From Acestrorhynchus altus (lineage: Eukaryota > Chordata > Actinopteri > Characiformes > Acestrorhynchidae), in NCBI GenBank assembly GCA_034509495.1, contig CM067505.1, forward strand, positions 1,916,007 to 1,980,006: DNA of 64,000 bases, read 5' to 3'. A program made the translations under genes and the position numbers. Under the pieces are notes generated by a model. It made no database searches. It saw only the letters and a program-made list of their open reading frames with translations, and was not told where the DNA came from. Position 1 is the first letter of the stretch. Every line of letters begins with the position of its first letter. Of the stretch, positions 13,401 to 20,932 are shown in pieces.

Positions 13401-13588
13401 GCCCCGAACAGCCCCGCTTCCCGGTGCGCGGGGGGGTGAGGGGGGTGCGCGGCGGGGCCGGCCCCCCCCTGCTTCTCCTGCTCCTGCTCCTCCTCCTCGT
13501 CCTCCTCCTCGCGCCGCCGCTTCTTGTGCTCCGGAGCGGCGCTGAACGAGGCGAGAGTGACGAACGGGACCTTCCTGGGGTCGGCCAT
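2201..13588 (-). CDS. ubn2: ubinuclein (ubn2-like), HIRA histone-chaperone subunit
   Basis: Ubinucleins are nuclear subunits of the HIRA complex, which deposits histone H3.3 independently of replication; the conserved Hpc2-related domain (HRD) contacts H3.3 and HIRA. I place these coding exons (minus strand, 5' to 3'): 13588-13277, 10594-10475, 10204-10103, 9818-9690, 9562-9465, 8644-8161, 6619-6549, 5734-5498, 4949-4839, 4572-4429, 4209-4159, 4035-3993, 3899-2571, 2473-about 2278 or 2201. All joins have GT-AG borders and compatible phase, giving about 1,140-1,167 residues. The start is MADPRKVPFVTLASF. HRD lies at about residues 118-205, the middle conserved domain at about 425-620, followed by a Ser/Pro-rich tail. 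Segment SLSLAAMIRRF and KRVMGPRKKF resemble UBN2 rather than UBN1 as I remember them. The final exon is uncertain: a donor-like GTGAGT follows residue ~1142, so a further exon may lie outside the part I could identify. Confidence 0.85.
2571..3899 (-). CDS. ubn2: ubn2 exon 13, Ser/Pro-rich tail
   Basis: A long exon of 443 codons. It begins PQDGVWVQQSAVSMETGQQK and contains the conserved SDSLDEDLGG then LDSISQALALLSSAAKGL. The rest is a Ser/Pro/Thr/Ala-rich disordered region with short runs of Ser and Asn, ending in SVSSASVSQLPQ before GTAAGA at 2570. A large low-complexity exon near the 3' end is typical for ubinucleins. Confidence 0.88.
3900..3992 (-). other. 93-bp stop-free intron between ubn2 exons 12 and 13
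   Basis: The intron has GTAAGT at its 5' end and a pyrimidine-rich CTCTCTCTCCCCACCAG end. Its length is 3 x 31 and it contains no stop in the ubn2 frame, so retention would insert 31 residues (beginning VSAYGYMRDV) without breaking the protein. Confidence 0.7.
3993..4209 (-). CDS. ubn2: ubn2 exons 11-12
   Basis: Exon 11 (4209-4159, 51 nt) encodes MLIKESRMAHSHLTGN and exon 12 (4035-3993, 43 nt) encodes VKKKMVPSPKVKPR. Both are micro-sized but have clear AG and GTAAGT borders. Exon 12 is followed by a 93-nt stop-free intron. Confidence 0.85.
4429..4949 (-). CDS. ubn2: ubn2 exons 9-10
   Basis: Exon 9 (4949-4839) has an acidic stretch NGSEDEDDEKPGKRVMGPRK and then KFVWDDKL. Exon 10 (4572-4429) has LLCNLVRVKLGCY, PSPEDYLKAFMETEVKPLWP and KGWMQA. 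The WD/NDxxR-LL...VKPLWPKGWMQAR signature is diagnostic for ubinucleins. The exon 10 acceptor is bordered directly by a long (TG)n tract on the transcribed strand. Confidence 0.92.
4576..4716. repeat. (CA)n microsatellite next to ubn2 exon 10
   Basis: About 140 bp of mostly CA with a few AAC interruptions. On the transcribed strand it is (TG)n and lies a few bases upstream of the TTGACAG acceptor of exon 10, taking the place of a normal polypyrimidine tract. Confidence 0.95.
5031..5440 (+). repeat. dispersed repeat family A, copy 2
   Basis: The most complete copy: AGGACCCCACAGGACCACCA at the left, CAGCAGTGCTGCTGGAGTGT in the middle, GATGTAAAGTCAGAGACAGA, and CACCATGTCAGTGTCACGAC at the right. 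It lies in the ubn2 intron between exons 9 and 8. Confidence 0.8.
5498..6619 (-). CDS. ubn2: ubn2 exons 7-8, ubinuclein middle domain
   Basis: Exon 7 (6619-6549) encodes ASRQFDMEGRKKFFTLDMNN and ILL. Exon 8 (5734-5498) encodes IELQVQEQRTEVRSAVYSHL, then EAFVPCNKEALLKRLKKLSL and MPEQIARYNMDCMAKVAK. This is the conserved middle domain, linked to homo-oligomerisation of ubinuclein in the literature. The phases (2 then 2) are compatible. Confidence 0.9.
5820..6540. other. ubn2 intron, no further gene
   Basis: Intron between exons 8 and 7. No exon-like open frame with splice sites is seen on either strand; a short stretch near 6000-6100 is AT-rich. Confidence 0.6.
6650..8130. other. ubn2 intron between exons 7 and 6
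   Basis: Contains a CT-rich tract at about 7150-7270 and short fragments of dispersed repeats, for example GTCAGTGATGTCATTGGCCC near 6949-6968, a motif that recurs in altered form near 49,630. No coding exon is supported. Confidence 0.55.
8161..8644 (-). CDS. ubn2: ubn2 exon 6
   Basis: Exon 6 encodes about 161 residues: basic PEKKKRKKLMKDSLSLAAMI, then a low-complexity part with LLGSANDSDMLQDLMGDLDF, and ends in PPPPLPEGLPAPLIKRIEDL. The LPEGLPAPL-(E/I)KR block is shared by UBN1 and UBN2. The acceptor is TCTCAG before GGTGTC; the donor is GCG before GTAAGT at 8160. Confidence 0.9.
9465..9818 (-). CDS. ubn2: ubn2 exons 4-5, end of HRD and lysine-rich linker
   Basis: Exon 4 (9818-9690) starts YDELVPASLTTKLGGFYINT and ends in an acidic patch (ASESEEEGSKDG). 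It completes the HRD domain in frame after exon 3. Exon 5 (9562-9465) is a lysine-rich linker containing KKRKKKDG and EEKKPKKNR, probably nuclear localisation signal. The exon 5 to 6 join is phase 2. Confidence 0.92.
10103..10594 (-). CDS. ubn2: ubn2 exons 2-3, Hpc2-related domain
   Basis: Exon 2 (10594-10475, 40 codons) carries LDPNDPFADEDRERREVEAL and ARKFESKY. Exon 3 (10204-10103, 34 codons) carries KKKKDRMQDLIDIGYGYDET and DPFIDNSEA. These are the hallmark of the ubinuclein/Hpc2 HRD (H3.3-recognition) domain. The intron between them carries a (GT)n tract at 10332-10400. Both exons are phase 0 on both sides. Confidence 0.92.
10332..10400. repeat. (GT)n microsatellite in ubn2 intron
   Basis: About 70 bp of GTGTGT with GAGTGT interruptions between ubn2 exons 2 and 3. 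Confidence 0.95.
10790..12030. other. ubn2 intron 1, unique and repeat fragments
   Basis: The only recognisable item is a short fragment (about 11,740-11,840) with CTGCTCTAACACACTTGATC, which recurs in modified form at about 7,310 and 18,280. No coding exon is supported. Confidence 0.5.
12030..12290. repeat. GTAGAGGTG-type tandem repeat, left block
   Basis: Short degenerate units of the type GTAGAGGTGTAGG are reiterated, continuing after the 12,360-12,490 repeat in a longer block. It is in ubn2 intron 1. Confidence 0.75.
12355..12500 (+). repeat. dispersed repeat with GGGGGCAGTGAGCACAC start
   Basis: A GC-rich block (CACCAGGGGGCAGTGAGCAC ... GATCAAGGGCACTTTAGTCA) inserted between two parts of the tandem repeat. 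The wording is that of a very common fish interspersed repeat as I remember it, but I cannot name the family. Its first bases resemble a CTCF core. Confidence 0.6.
12500..13262. repeat. degenerate minisatellite in ubn2 intron 1
   Basis: About 760 bp built from diverged ~11-12 bp units such as GTAGTAGAGGTG and TAGAGCTGTAGT. It ends within about 15 bp of the ubn2 exon 1 donor. Individual units differ in AGGTG, AGCTG and AAGTG endings, so it is an old or rapidly drifting array. Confidence 0.85.
13277..13588 (-). CDS. ubn2: ubn2 coding exon 1
   Basis: This exon encodes 104 residues, begins with ATG at 13588 and ends in CAG before GTCGGA. After the MADPRKVPF start comes a basic then strongly acidic run (KKRRREEEDEEEEQEQE), then a Gly/Ala/Pro/His linker. 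It ends in the family segment VRLSLSLSEPSERCSAEFSY, which corresponds to the short beta-strand-rich element at ubinuclein N-termini that binds the HIRA WD40 propeller. The start fits the family and lies in a CpG-rich promoter. Confidence 0.85.
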
Positions 13589-13810
13589 CGGCGCAGAAAC
13601 ACCTCCTCCTCCTTCCGAATCTGCCGAACCTGCCGAACCGAGCTGGGCCGCGCTTCAGTCCGCCCGCGCCTCCCTGAGTCCGACGGGTCCGGCCGCGGCT
13701 GCGGAGGCCATTTTCTCTGCGGTCACCGCGCATGCGCACTGCGCGCTCAGCGGAAACGGGGCACGCGGCCGCGCGCGGCGACGCCGACCAACCACTGTGC
13801 AGAGCGCTGC
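13589..13810 (-). promoter_or_regulatory. ubn2 CpG-rich promoter with NRF1 and YY1-type motifs
   Basis: The sequence is dense in CpG. A palindromic NRF1-type GCGCATGCGC lies at 13728-13737 and a YY1-type GCCATTTTC at 707-715 of the same kb (13707-13715). No TATA box is seen. It drives the minus-strand ubn2 gene; the YY1 motif near the start is typical of housekeeping promoters. Confidence 0.7.
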
Positions 13811-13872
13811 TCAGAGCCCGCCCACTTTTATTACTCTGTATTATTGAGATGTTACAGCCAGAACATTAGGAC

Positions 13873-13874
<2 letters not shown>

Positions 13875-13948
<74 letters not shown>

Positions 13949-13965
13949 GACAAAGAGAGACAGGC
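13875..13965. repeat. (GA)n / (GACA)n microsatellite
   Basis: Pure GA for about 50 bp, then GACA units and GAGACAAAGAGAG, between the divergent ubn2 and trappc5 promoters. Confidence 0.95.
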
Positions 13966-13969
13966 AGCA

Positions 13970-14940
13970 TAAGCTGAAAGGCACCCAGTTGCTTCAGGCC
14001 TCCATAGACCTGAACAGAGTAGAAGAACTGATCAAATAAAGGCAATCAGGTTGAAAACATCGCTTTTCGGATAGTCTGATAGCTAACTTTGGACCACAGA
14101 GTTACTGTACAAAAGTATGGTTGAACAGGTTCTACATCTGGACCCACGAGCAACCATTAAAGCGTTAATACTGAGAGATCACCACTTCACTCCCAACGGA
14201 TGCCACAGCTACCTGTGGCTGGGTGTCCCAGAGAGCATAATTAACCAGGAGGAACCTGCACTTGGAGAGTCTATCTACTCTCCAACAACACATTTTGGTC
14301 AGAAAAACACACTGAACTGATGTGAATCCTTGAGTTACGTTTTTTTTCTTCCAGAATGAATGTCCTGGCTGTTGAATTTCCATTCAGTGATGGACTGGCC
14401 TTCTGGAGAACCGGGCAAAATACCAGTGGGTATTTAGAATGTGAAGGGACTGGTCTACACACATTGTCAACAAAAGGAACAAGGACCTTGTGAGACATTG
14501 TTGATCACTCTGCAAGCTCTCGGCTCGTGTAGTGTTTGCATAGCGACTGAGCCAGCAGTGAGTGAAAGCCAATTTGCCCCTAATTCATACTTTTATCTCT
14601 GGAAAAGTCAGCAACTCGCAAACTTAGAGCTACAGTCATATAGTCTGGACCTGGCATTAGCTGACATAAGCAGGTTGACAAGACACTGGAAATGAGCTTG
14701 TGTGTAAAGTCCATATTTAAAACTGTTCTGAAGGCAGTGCTACCTCAGAGGCAGAACAACCCCTACTGGTTCAGAGGATAACTTATTTAAATCCAGTAGG
14801 CGGAGCTTAAAAAAGTGCATCTGCACATCAGAACTTTATATGTGCATTGCAGTGCAAGTGCATTTTCTGCATTAATGCTGCATTTACGTGATGGAACTGA
14901 AGACGTGCATCTTAGTGGACTGTAGTAAACTGTAATACAT
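13970..14940. other. ubn2-trappc5 intergenic region
   Basis: No exon with splice sites is seen. The stretch from about 14,110 to 14,700 has the look of an old dispersed repeat (TGGACCCACGAGCAACCATT and onward), but I see no second copy in this window. Confidence 0.4.
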
Positions 14941-14945
14941 TTTTT

Positions 14946-14984
<39 letters not shown>

Positions 14985-15180
14985 CAATATATATAATAAA
15001 AAACAAATACATACATAAATAAAATAATAAAAAGATCTAACAAACTAAGAAAATAAAAATAATCAAATAAAAATAATAACAGAGAAATGAAAAAAATAAA
15101 TAAGGCTAAAACAACAACAACAATAATAATAATAATAATCTGTATTTTTTTAAATAATAAATGACAAAAATAGTTTCTTT
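14940..15180. repeat. (TAA)n and AT-rich simple sequence
   Basis: TAA trinucleotides at about 14,947-14,983, then A/T-rich DNA with AAATAA-type units and CAA/TAA trinucleotides at about 15,110-15,139, ending just upstream of the trappc5 promoter. Confidence 0.9.
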
Positions 15181-15194
15181 TGAATATTGAAATT

Positions 15195-15312
15195 GTACTG
15201 CGCATGCGTTCAGTGCCGGGCTGTTGTTACCGTCGGCGCGCCTGCAGGGGGCGCTGCGCTCCCACAGGGAGAGAGGCGGATCCGCTGTGCCGCAGAAGAA
15301 GAGGTTTGTTTA
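15195..15312 (+). promoter_or_regulatory. trappc5 promoter and probable non-coding exon 1
   Basis: The CpG-rich block carries an NRF1-type TGCGCATGCGT at 15199-15209 and a CTCF-like CCTGCAGGGGGCGCTGCG at 15241-15258. A donor-like AGAG/GTTTGT near 15,303 would end a 5' UTR exon that splices to the acceptor at 16,849. The exact start site is unknown. Confidence 0.55.
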
Positions 15313-15529
15313 CAGAAGCTGATCGATTTGATCATTAATATCGATTAAAGCTCGCTGTTATTGATCCCTGGTTGACAGTAAAATTCTGATATGATGATTT
15401 AAAATCTAAATCTAAGTTAAAACCCCTTCAGTCTTTATCAGTGAGGGCTTTTAATGATTCCTCTCTAAAATCATAGCTTTGTCCTGTTTTCTTCCCTCCG
15501 TGCTTTTTAAAAGGCTTCCACAGAGAACA

Positions 15530-16600
15530 GAGTCAAACAGACGAGACAGAAAAATCTCTCCGTTCATTCAGGAACGTGATAACATTTGTATCTGCTGGAC
15601 TGGCACGGATCAGCCCCTTCATCAGGTTCTTTTTGTCCACCAGGGGGCGCACCAGCATTTCCCCCTGATTTCCCAAACGCCCTTCCATCCCAGTGGGTTT
15701 CCTCCCGTTAACTGCTTTCACCAGGTCCTTCCACAACATTTCTATTCTATTTCTATATAGTGTCGTGTTCCAAACCACGACACTACCACCATCATGTTTC
15801 ACAGATGGAATAGGGTTTTCATACTGGAATGCATTGTTTTCCTTTCCGCAGGCGTAACATACGTAATGTAATGTATCAAACTGCAGACAGGCAGAAATGT
15901 TCTTTATGGAGAGCAGCAGCTTCTCCTTGCACTTCATTCTTTGTTCTCCTGGTTGTGGACTCATGAGCCAATGTGGAAAAGTACAAGATGACGCTGTGCA
16001 AGACGGCTGCCTCCCAATAGCTCTGTGGGTTTTTAGCTCTTTTAACTTCTTCTTCACCTTTCCACACACTTGCTCTTCTCAAGACGACATAGTGTGTACT
16101 GATCTATATCCCATGGATATGTACAACCTCGTTTTCCTTAATTTCCCTGAAGGAACCCTCCCAAGGGATCAATAAAGTTCTATTCTATTCTAAGTTGCGT
16201 AGAAGTTCTCTTTGGTTCCTTTATGAACTCACAAGCTATTGTGTGATTACACACCTTGTGTGATCTTTGCTGGTGGAGCACTCCTGGGGAGGGTGATAAT
16301 GGTCTTGGTTTTACTCTGTTTGAACACAATCTGTCTGAGTGTGGATCGGTGGAGTCCAAACTCTTTAGAGATGGTTTTGTGACCTTTTCCAGCCTGATGA
16401 GTATCATCGGCTCTTCTTCTGAGCGCTTCAGGAATCTCCTTTGTTTGTGAAGATCAGACTTTGAGAGATCACTGTTTGAATGAAAACACCTGATGCTAAT
16501 TTCACCTTCAGGTGATCTGCTGACCCTAAAGGTCCACAAACTTTTGCCCCTCACAGTTTTGGAATATTGGATAGTTTTCCTCAATAAATAAATGAGTGTA
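15530..16600 (-). mobile_element. Tc1/mariner-like transposon relic in trappc5 intron 1
   Basis: On the minus strand, about 16,260-16,450 reads EEPMILIRLEKVTKPSLKSL and DSTDPHSDRLCSNRVKPRPL, which fits the helix-turn-helix N-terminal part of a Tc1 transposase. Further along (about 15,700-15,830) is PSVKHDGGSVVVW joined directly to NRIEMLWKDLVKAVN, normally separated by a long catalytic stretch, so the middle is deleted. Frames are broken; the element is dead. Confidence 0.75.
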
Positions 16601-16609
16601 ATATTTGAT

Positions 16610-16750
16610 TTGGTTCCTACTTTTAGGACTAGATTTCTGTAGTCAGTTCCAGGGACAGATATTAAGACTAAGTCCTGGACTACATTTCCCTTCCAGTGGA
16701 GAATGTTTTATAGTCCAGGACTGAGTCTAATTCTCTGTTAAGGAAAATGA
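16610..16750. repeat. small palindromic (MITE-like) element
   Basis: A perfect 12-bp inverted repeat AGTCCTGGACTA (16671-16682) and TAGTCCAGGACT (16711-16722), extending to about 17 bp with one mismatch, around a 28-bp centre. Similar hairpin-forming repeats are common in fish. It lies about 100 bp upstream of the trappc5 coding exon. Confidence 0.6.
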
Positions 16751-16857
16751 CCCTTAGTGACCCTCAAAGTGTGTTTACAGTAGATGTGACACCAATATAA
16801 AAAGTATCTCCACTTAAAAGCTCACATCATTTGGTCTCTTTTTTACCAGCTGAGAAA

Positions 16858-18037
16858 ATGGACGTCAGCTTCACCAACGGGAAGTCAGCCATCCTGGAGC
16901 GTCCACTGTCCCGACCCAAGACAGAGGTCAGCTTGAGTGCATTTGCCTTTCTCTTCTCTGAAATTGTCCAGTACTGCCAGAGTCGAGTGTACTCAGTGTC
17001 CGAGCTGCAGGCGCGCCTGGCCGACATGGGCCAGCGCGTGGGGGCCAGCCTGCTGGATGTTCTGGTGCTTCGAGAGAAGAATGGCAAGAGGGAGACCAAA
17101 GTGCTCAACATCCTGCTCTTCATCAAGGTCTGCTCGTGTTTCATTTTCTTTAAGGGTGGAAATTTCTGACCTTTAAGAAAGACGTTCCGGCCCAATAACA
17201 CTTTAACATGTTGAAAGAGTTTGAGTGTGATGCTCTCTCTACCATTTCAGTTTCACACCAGATAATATTCAGGATTTTGGTGCCACTTTAAAAGACCACC
17301 CTATAAATGATTCTTTATTTATTAAGGTTATTAATTAGGTCATCTTACAATCCATTCACCATCATCTCTATTGCTAAAACTTCTCAGCTCCAGCAGACAA
17401 ACTTATTAACAATTATTAACAAAAGAATTAACAGAACAACACTACAGATACTTTTATCACCAGAGAAAAACATCCAGTATAAAGGAGTCTGGTAGATAGA
17501 GGGGTATAAAGCCCCCCAGCTCAAACCATTGGGAGTCTATACGGTGCTGGTGCTCCAACCAAGAGCTCTGTAGTAAGTTTGAGTGGCATTTTTGATCCAG
17601 AACGAATCATCCATCAGTATCAGACCTCACTATTGATTGCATGGCTGGGTGCCATCAAAGCACCACGGCAATTTTCCAAAATCTAGTGTAAGGCCTTTAT
17701 GGAAGACAAACTGCCAATTCTCTGTGTGTCTGTGTTGCAGGTGTCTGTTTGGAAGTCTGTTTTCGGCAAGGAGGCAGACAAGCTGGAGCAGGCAAATGAT
17801 GACGACAAAACATACTACATCATCGAGAAAGAGCCACTGGTCAATTTGTTTATATCGGTGCCCAAAGAGAACAGCACGCTGAACTGTGCCGCCTTTACTG
17901 CCGGGATGGTGGAGGCCATCCTCACCCACAGCGGCTTCCCGGCCAAAGTCACCGCACACTGGCACAAAGGCACCACTCTCATGATCAAGTTTGATGAATC
18001 GGTCATTGCGCGGGACAAGCAACTGGACAGCAGATAG
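16858..18037 (+). CDS. trappc5: TRAPPC5 (Trs31/Bet3-fold TRAPP subunit)
   Basis: TRAPPC5 is a core subunit of the TRAPP vesicle-tethering and Rab-activating complexes of the ER-Golgi route, with the Bet3 fold. Two coding exons: 16858-17127 (90 codons) and 17741-18037 (98 codons plus TAG), giving 188 residues, the same as I remember for human. Exon 1 reads MDVSFTNGKSAILERPLSRP; exon 2 holds GKEADKLEQANDDDKTYYII and HWHKGTTLMIKFDESVIARD, all hallmarks of the family. I chose the second ATG, not an in-frame upstream one at 16831, because an acceptor (TTTTACCAG) ends at 16849 between them and MDV aligns with family starts. Intact with no disruption. It is the nearest plus-strand neighbour of mcoln1, as in human 19p13.2. 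Confidence 0.97.
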
Positions 18038-18224
18038 AGACTGAGAAACAGCTGCTTGCTGAAGTAGAGATTCGGTCGGTCGGTATTTCAGGCCCGTCAA
18101 GTCGAAATCAACCCCTGGATTTTGTTCCGAAAGCTTGGCGTAGATTTTGACGTGCTGGACCTAAAATACCCACCTCTGCTGGGGGTCAGTGGACCAAGAT
18201 ATGGGATACTGGAAAACCAAGAAT

Positions 18225-18420
18225 CATGTACACCTGGGGTAGCCAGTCTTTGCCTCGTCCTGCACAATTTGCTGATCTCCCTACTCTAACATACCTGCTA
18301 AACCTGCTAATTAACCGGTTTAACTGCTAATCAGGTGCGCTTGAGCAGGAGGAGCACAAAGCTGTGCAGGAGTCCCCACACTCCAGAACCAGGAGTGCCT
18401 GTTCCTGCCGGTTCCCTTAA
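18225..18420. repeat. dispersed repeat in trappc5 3' region
   Basis: A block with CCTACTCTAACATACCTGCT, AACTGCTAATCAGGTGCGCT and GAGCAGGAGGAGCACAAAGC. Related words recur at about 7,310 and 11,770. It lies in or just after the trappc5 3' UTR. Confidence 0.55.
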
Positions 18421-18687
18421 AGCTGGGAAAGTCACAACAAATATTCCACCAAGAGAAGGCAAGATGCCTCAGAGGTTCCGCATAACAGACATAACTAACT
18501 ACACAAGCTTCTTCCAACCTCGCTGATTTATTATTTTTGCATATGAATTCTGATCTGATTTCTGATTTACAGAGACTTAACTATTCCCTGAATTTGATTG
18601 CACACATTCTCCCAGGGAGCAGAATATTAGATGAATCATTCTTTAAACGGTTAAGATGCATCTGACAGGTGGTTTTAGTTAAAAGTG

Positions 18688-18711
18688 AATAAAAATTGAA
18701 ATTGAAATAAA
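18688..18711 (+). terminator. trappc5 poly(A) signal candidates
   Basis: Two AATAAA hexamers, at 18688-18693 and 18706-18711, about 650 bp after the trappc5 stop codon. Either could end the mRNA. Confidence 0.5.
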
Positions 18712-18879
18712 AACTTGGCTCTGCTTTTCTTATTTCTGGATACAGTTTCACACTGTTGTGGAACAACATGTGGAAATTTGATCTTCATTATAACTACACT
18801 GAGAGACGGAGGTCACATAACTAAACACTGAAGACACTGCTTTTAAAAATCATTTGCAGAACAGAATTAATAGAAATGT

Positions 18880-19275
18880 AATTTTCTTTTGAGGAATAAG
18901 TTTGGACTCCCTCTGTCCTAATAGCTGTATCTCCTCCTTTGGCTGAAATAATGTCAGTGAGATACTTCTATAACCGTCTACCGTCTCTGACATCGACTGG
19001 AAGACAGACGTTCCCACTCCTCCAATCGGAATTCTTTCAGCTCTGTGATGTTTCAGCGTCAGTCTTTGTACAGATGCTCTTACGTTCTCCTCAAACCCCC
19101 TCTGATACAATAAAGATCTCATAGTGGTTTCAATGATGGAGAGATCTCCAGACCGGCTGCAGCAGAGCAGCTCCAAACCATCACACTTCCACCACCATGC
19201 TGGTATGAGGTTCTTGTGCTCAAATGCCAAACATGTCTTCTGCTTTCATTAGAAGGGGTGTCCATAAATATTTGG
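18880..19275. mobile_element. DNA-transposon-like dispersed fragment
   Basis: Starts GTTTGGACTCCCTCTGTCCT and includes CACTTCCACCACCATGCTGG, a word typical of antisense DDE-transposase relics in fish, and ends with a GGTGTCCATAAATATTTGGA terminal-repeat fragment near 19,257-19,277. No intact frame. Confidence 0.5.
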
Positions 19276-19324
19276 ACACGCGGTGTGCTTTAATGCATGT
19301 TTACATGATTGTTTTTTCGTGAAA

Positions 19325-19460
19325 ACTGATGTATGACGTCATTTTCGAGCGTTAAGCGAAGCCTCTGACGTCAGCGGACCGAACGCAGTCACGTGGTCCT
19401 CCCGGAAGCGCTCTGTGTTTACAGTGCTGTGGTCAGTGAGGGCCGGTCTGACTGGTCGGG
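19325..19460 (+). promoter_or_regulatory. mcoln1 promoter with CLEAR-like and CRE motifs
   Basis: A CLEAR/TFEB-type E-box GTCACGTGGT at 19388-19397 (8 of 10 positions of GTCACGTGAC), and two perfect CRE palindromes TGACGTCA at 19334-19341 and 19366-19373. The first mcoln1 ATG is at 19461. MCOLN1 is an established CLEAR-network (lysosomal) target. Confidence 0.75.
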
Positions 19461-19654
19461 ATGGACGGACTGCTGCGCGAGGAGGTGGACACAGGTCTGT
19501 CCGCACTTGCTTCCCTCTGCTTCACATCAGCTGCAGGAACATAGCTGCTGTGTTTTGATGGCATCCAGCCTTTCAGCTAGTCTAAACTGGTCTTTGAAGA
19601 GCTAACTAGTCAACCAGCTCTTGACCAGTATAGAGTATTTTGCATTTTGTAAAG

Positions 19655-20395
19655 CCTTGGTTTTTCTGGTTATGCTGGTTTTACTGGTAACTAGCATGGT
19701 TATGCTGGTTTTACTGGTTAACTAGCCTGGTCATGCTGGTTTTACTGGTTAACTAGCCTGGTCATGCTGGCATTACTGGTTAACTAGCCAGGTCATGCTG
19801 GTTTTGTTGGTCAACTAGCTTGCTTATACTGGCTTTACTGGTTAACTATCCTGGTTATGCTGTTTTTGCTGGTTAACTTGCCTGGTCATGTTGGTTTTAC
19901 TGGTTAACTAGCCCGGCCGTGTTGGTTTTACTGGTTAACTAGCCTGGTTATGCTGTTTTTGCTGGTTTACTAGCCTGGTTATGCTGTTCTTGCTGGTGTA
20001 CTAGTCTGGCTATGCTGGTTTTACTGGTTAACTAGCCCGGTCGAGTTGGTTTTACTGGTTAACTAGCCCGGTTGTGTTGGTTTTACTGGTTAACTAGCCT
20101 GGCCATGCTGGTTTTACTGGATAACTAGCCTGGCCATGCTGGTTTTACTGGATAACTAGCCTGGCCATGCTGGTTTTACTGGTTAACTAGCCTGGCCATG
20201 CTGGTTTTACTGGTTAACTAGCCTGGTCATGCTGTTTTTTCTGGTCATCCAGCTTGGTCATGCTGGTTTTACTGGTCAACCAGTTTGGTCATGCTGGTCA
20301 ACCAGTTTGGGTATACTAATACCCAGGCTGGTTTTGCTGCTCAACCATTGTTGTAATAGTATTCACGCTACTCAACCAGCTTGGACTGGTTGATA
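19655..20395 (+). repeat. 31-bp minisatellite in mcoln1 intron 1
   Basis: About 740 bp, 20-odd tandem units of roughly 31 bp. Within each unit, GGTTTTACTGGTTAACTAGC is followed by CTGGTCATGCT. Units toward both ends are more diverged; the central ones (19,990-20,230) are most alike, with some nearly identical neighbours, pointing to recent unequal exchange. Confidence 0.92.
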
Positions 20396-20678
20396 GACAA
20401 GCTTGGTCATACTGATTGTTTAGCTGTTATCCCATCGGTGCCAAATTCTGACCATCTATCTGTGGTGAGGTGCCTCTGCAGAAATCCAGCAGAGATCCAT
20501 CAGACCAGGCTAGGTTTCTCCAGTCTTCAACTGCGCTCACTGCAGCCTCAGCTTTGTGTTCTTGGCTGACAGAAATGCAGCTGATGAACTGCGGCTGTTC
20601 TGAGTTTAGTGTAATGTTCCTAATAAAGTGCTGGTCGAGGGTCTGTTTCTTACCTGTTTGTTTGCCTTTTGTCTGCAG

Positions 20679-20932
20679 AGAAGGACAGTTTGCTGTCCTC
20701 TGTGGCCAACTGCAGCACCAGCGACCTTCACAACCGACCGCGTGACAACCGGCCCACGCTGGGAGTCGGCGACTCATCGTCATGGAAACTGAGTGACGAG
20801 GAGGAGGAAGAGGCTCTGCGCAGGAAGCTCAAGTACTTCTTCATGAGCCCGTGTGACAAGTACCATGCCAAGGGTCGCAAACCCTACAAGCTGATCCTGC
20901 AGATGTTGAAGATCCTCATAGTGACCATACAG
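20679..20932 (+). pseudogene. mcoln1: mcoln1 exons 1-2 (intact part)
   Basis: Exon 1 (19461-19494) reads MDGLLREEVDT and joins in phase 1 to exon 2, which begins EKDSLLSSVANCSTSDLHNR and continues RRKLKYFFMSPCDKYHAKGR, then KPYKLILQMLKILIVTIQ. This is the TRPML N-terminal cytosolic segment with its basic lipid-binding (PI(3,5)P2) patch and start of TM1. No damage is visible here. Confidence 0.9.

Noticed and set aside
13424..13972. Plus-strand open frame of 182 codons at the ubn2 promoter
   Set aside because: Antisense of ubn2 exon 1, running through the promoter into (GA)n; composition comes from GC-rich and repeat DNA.
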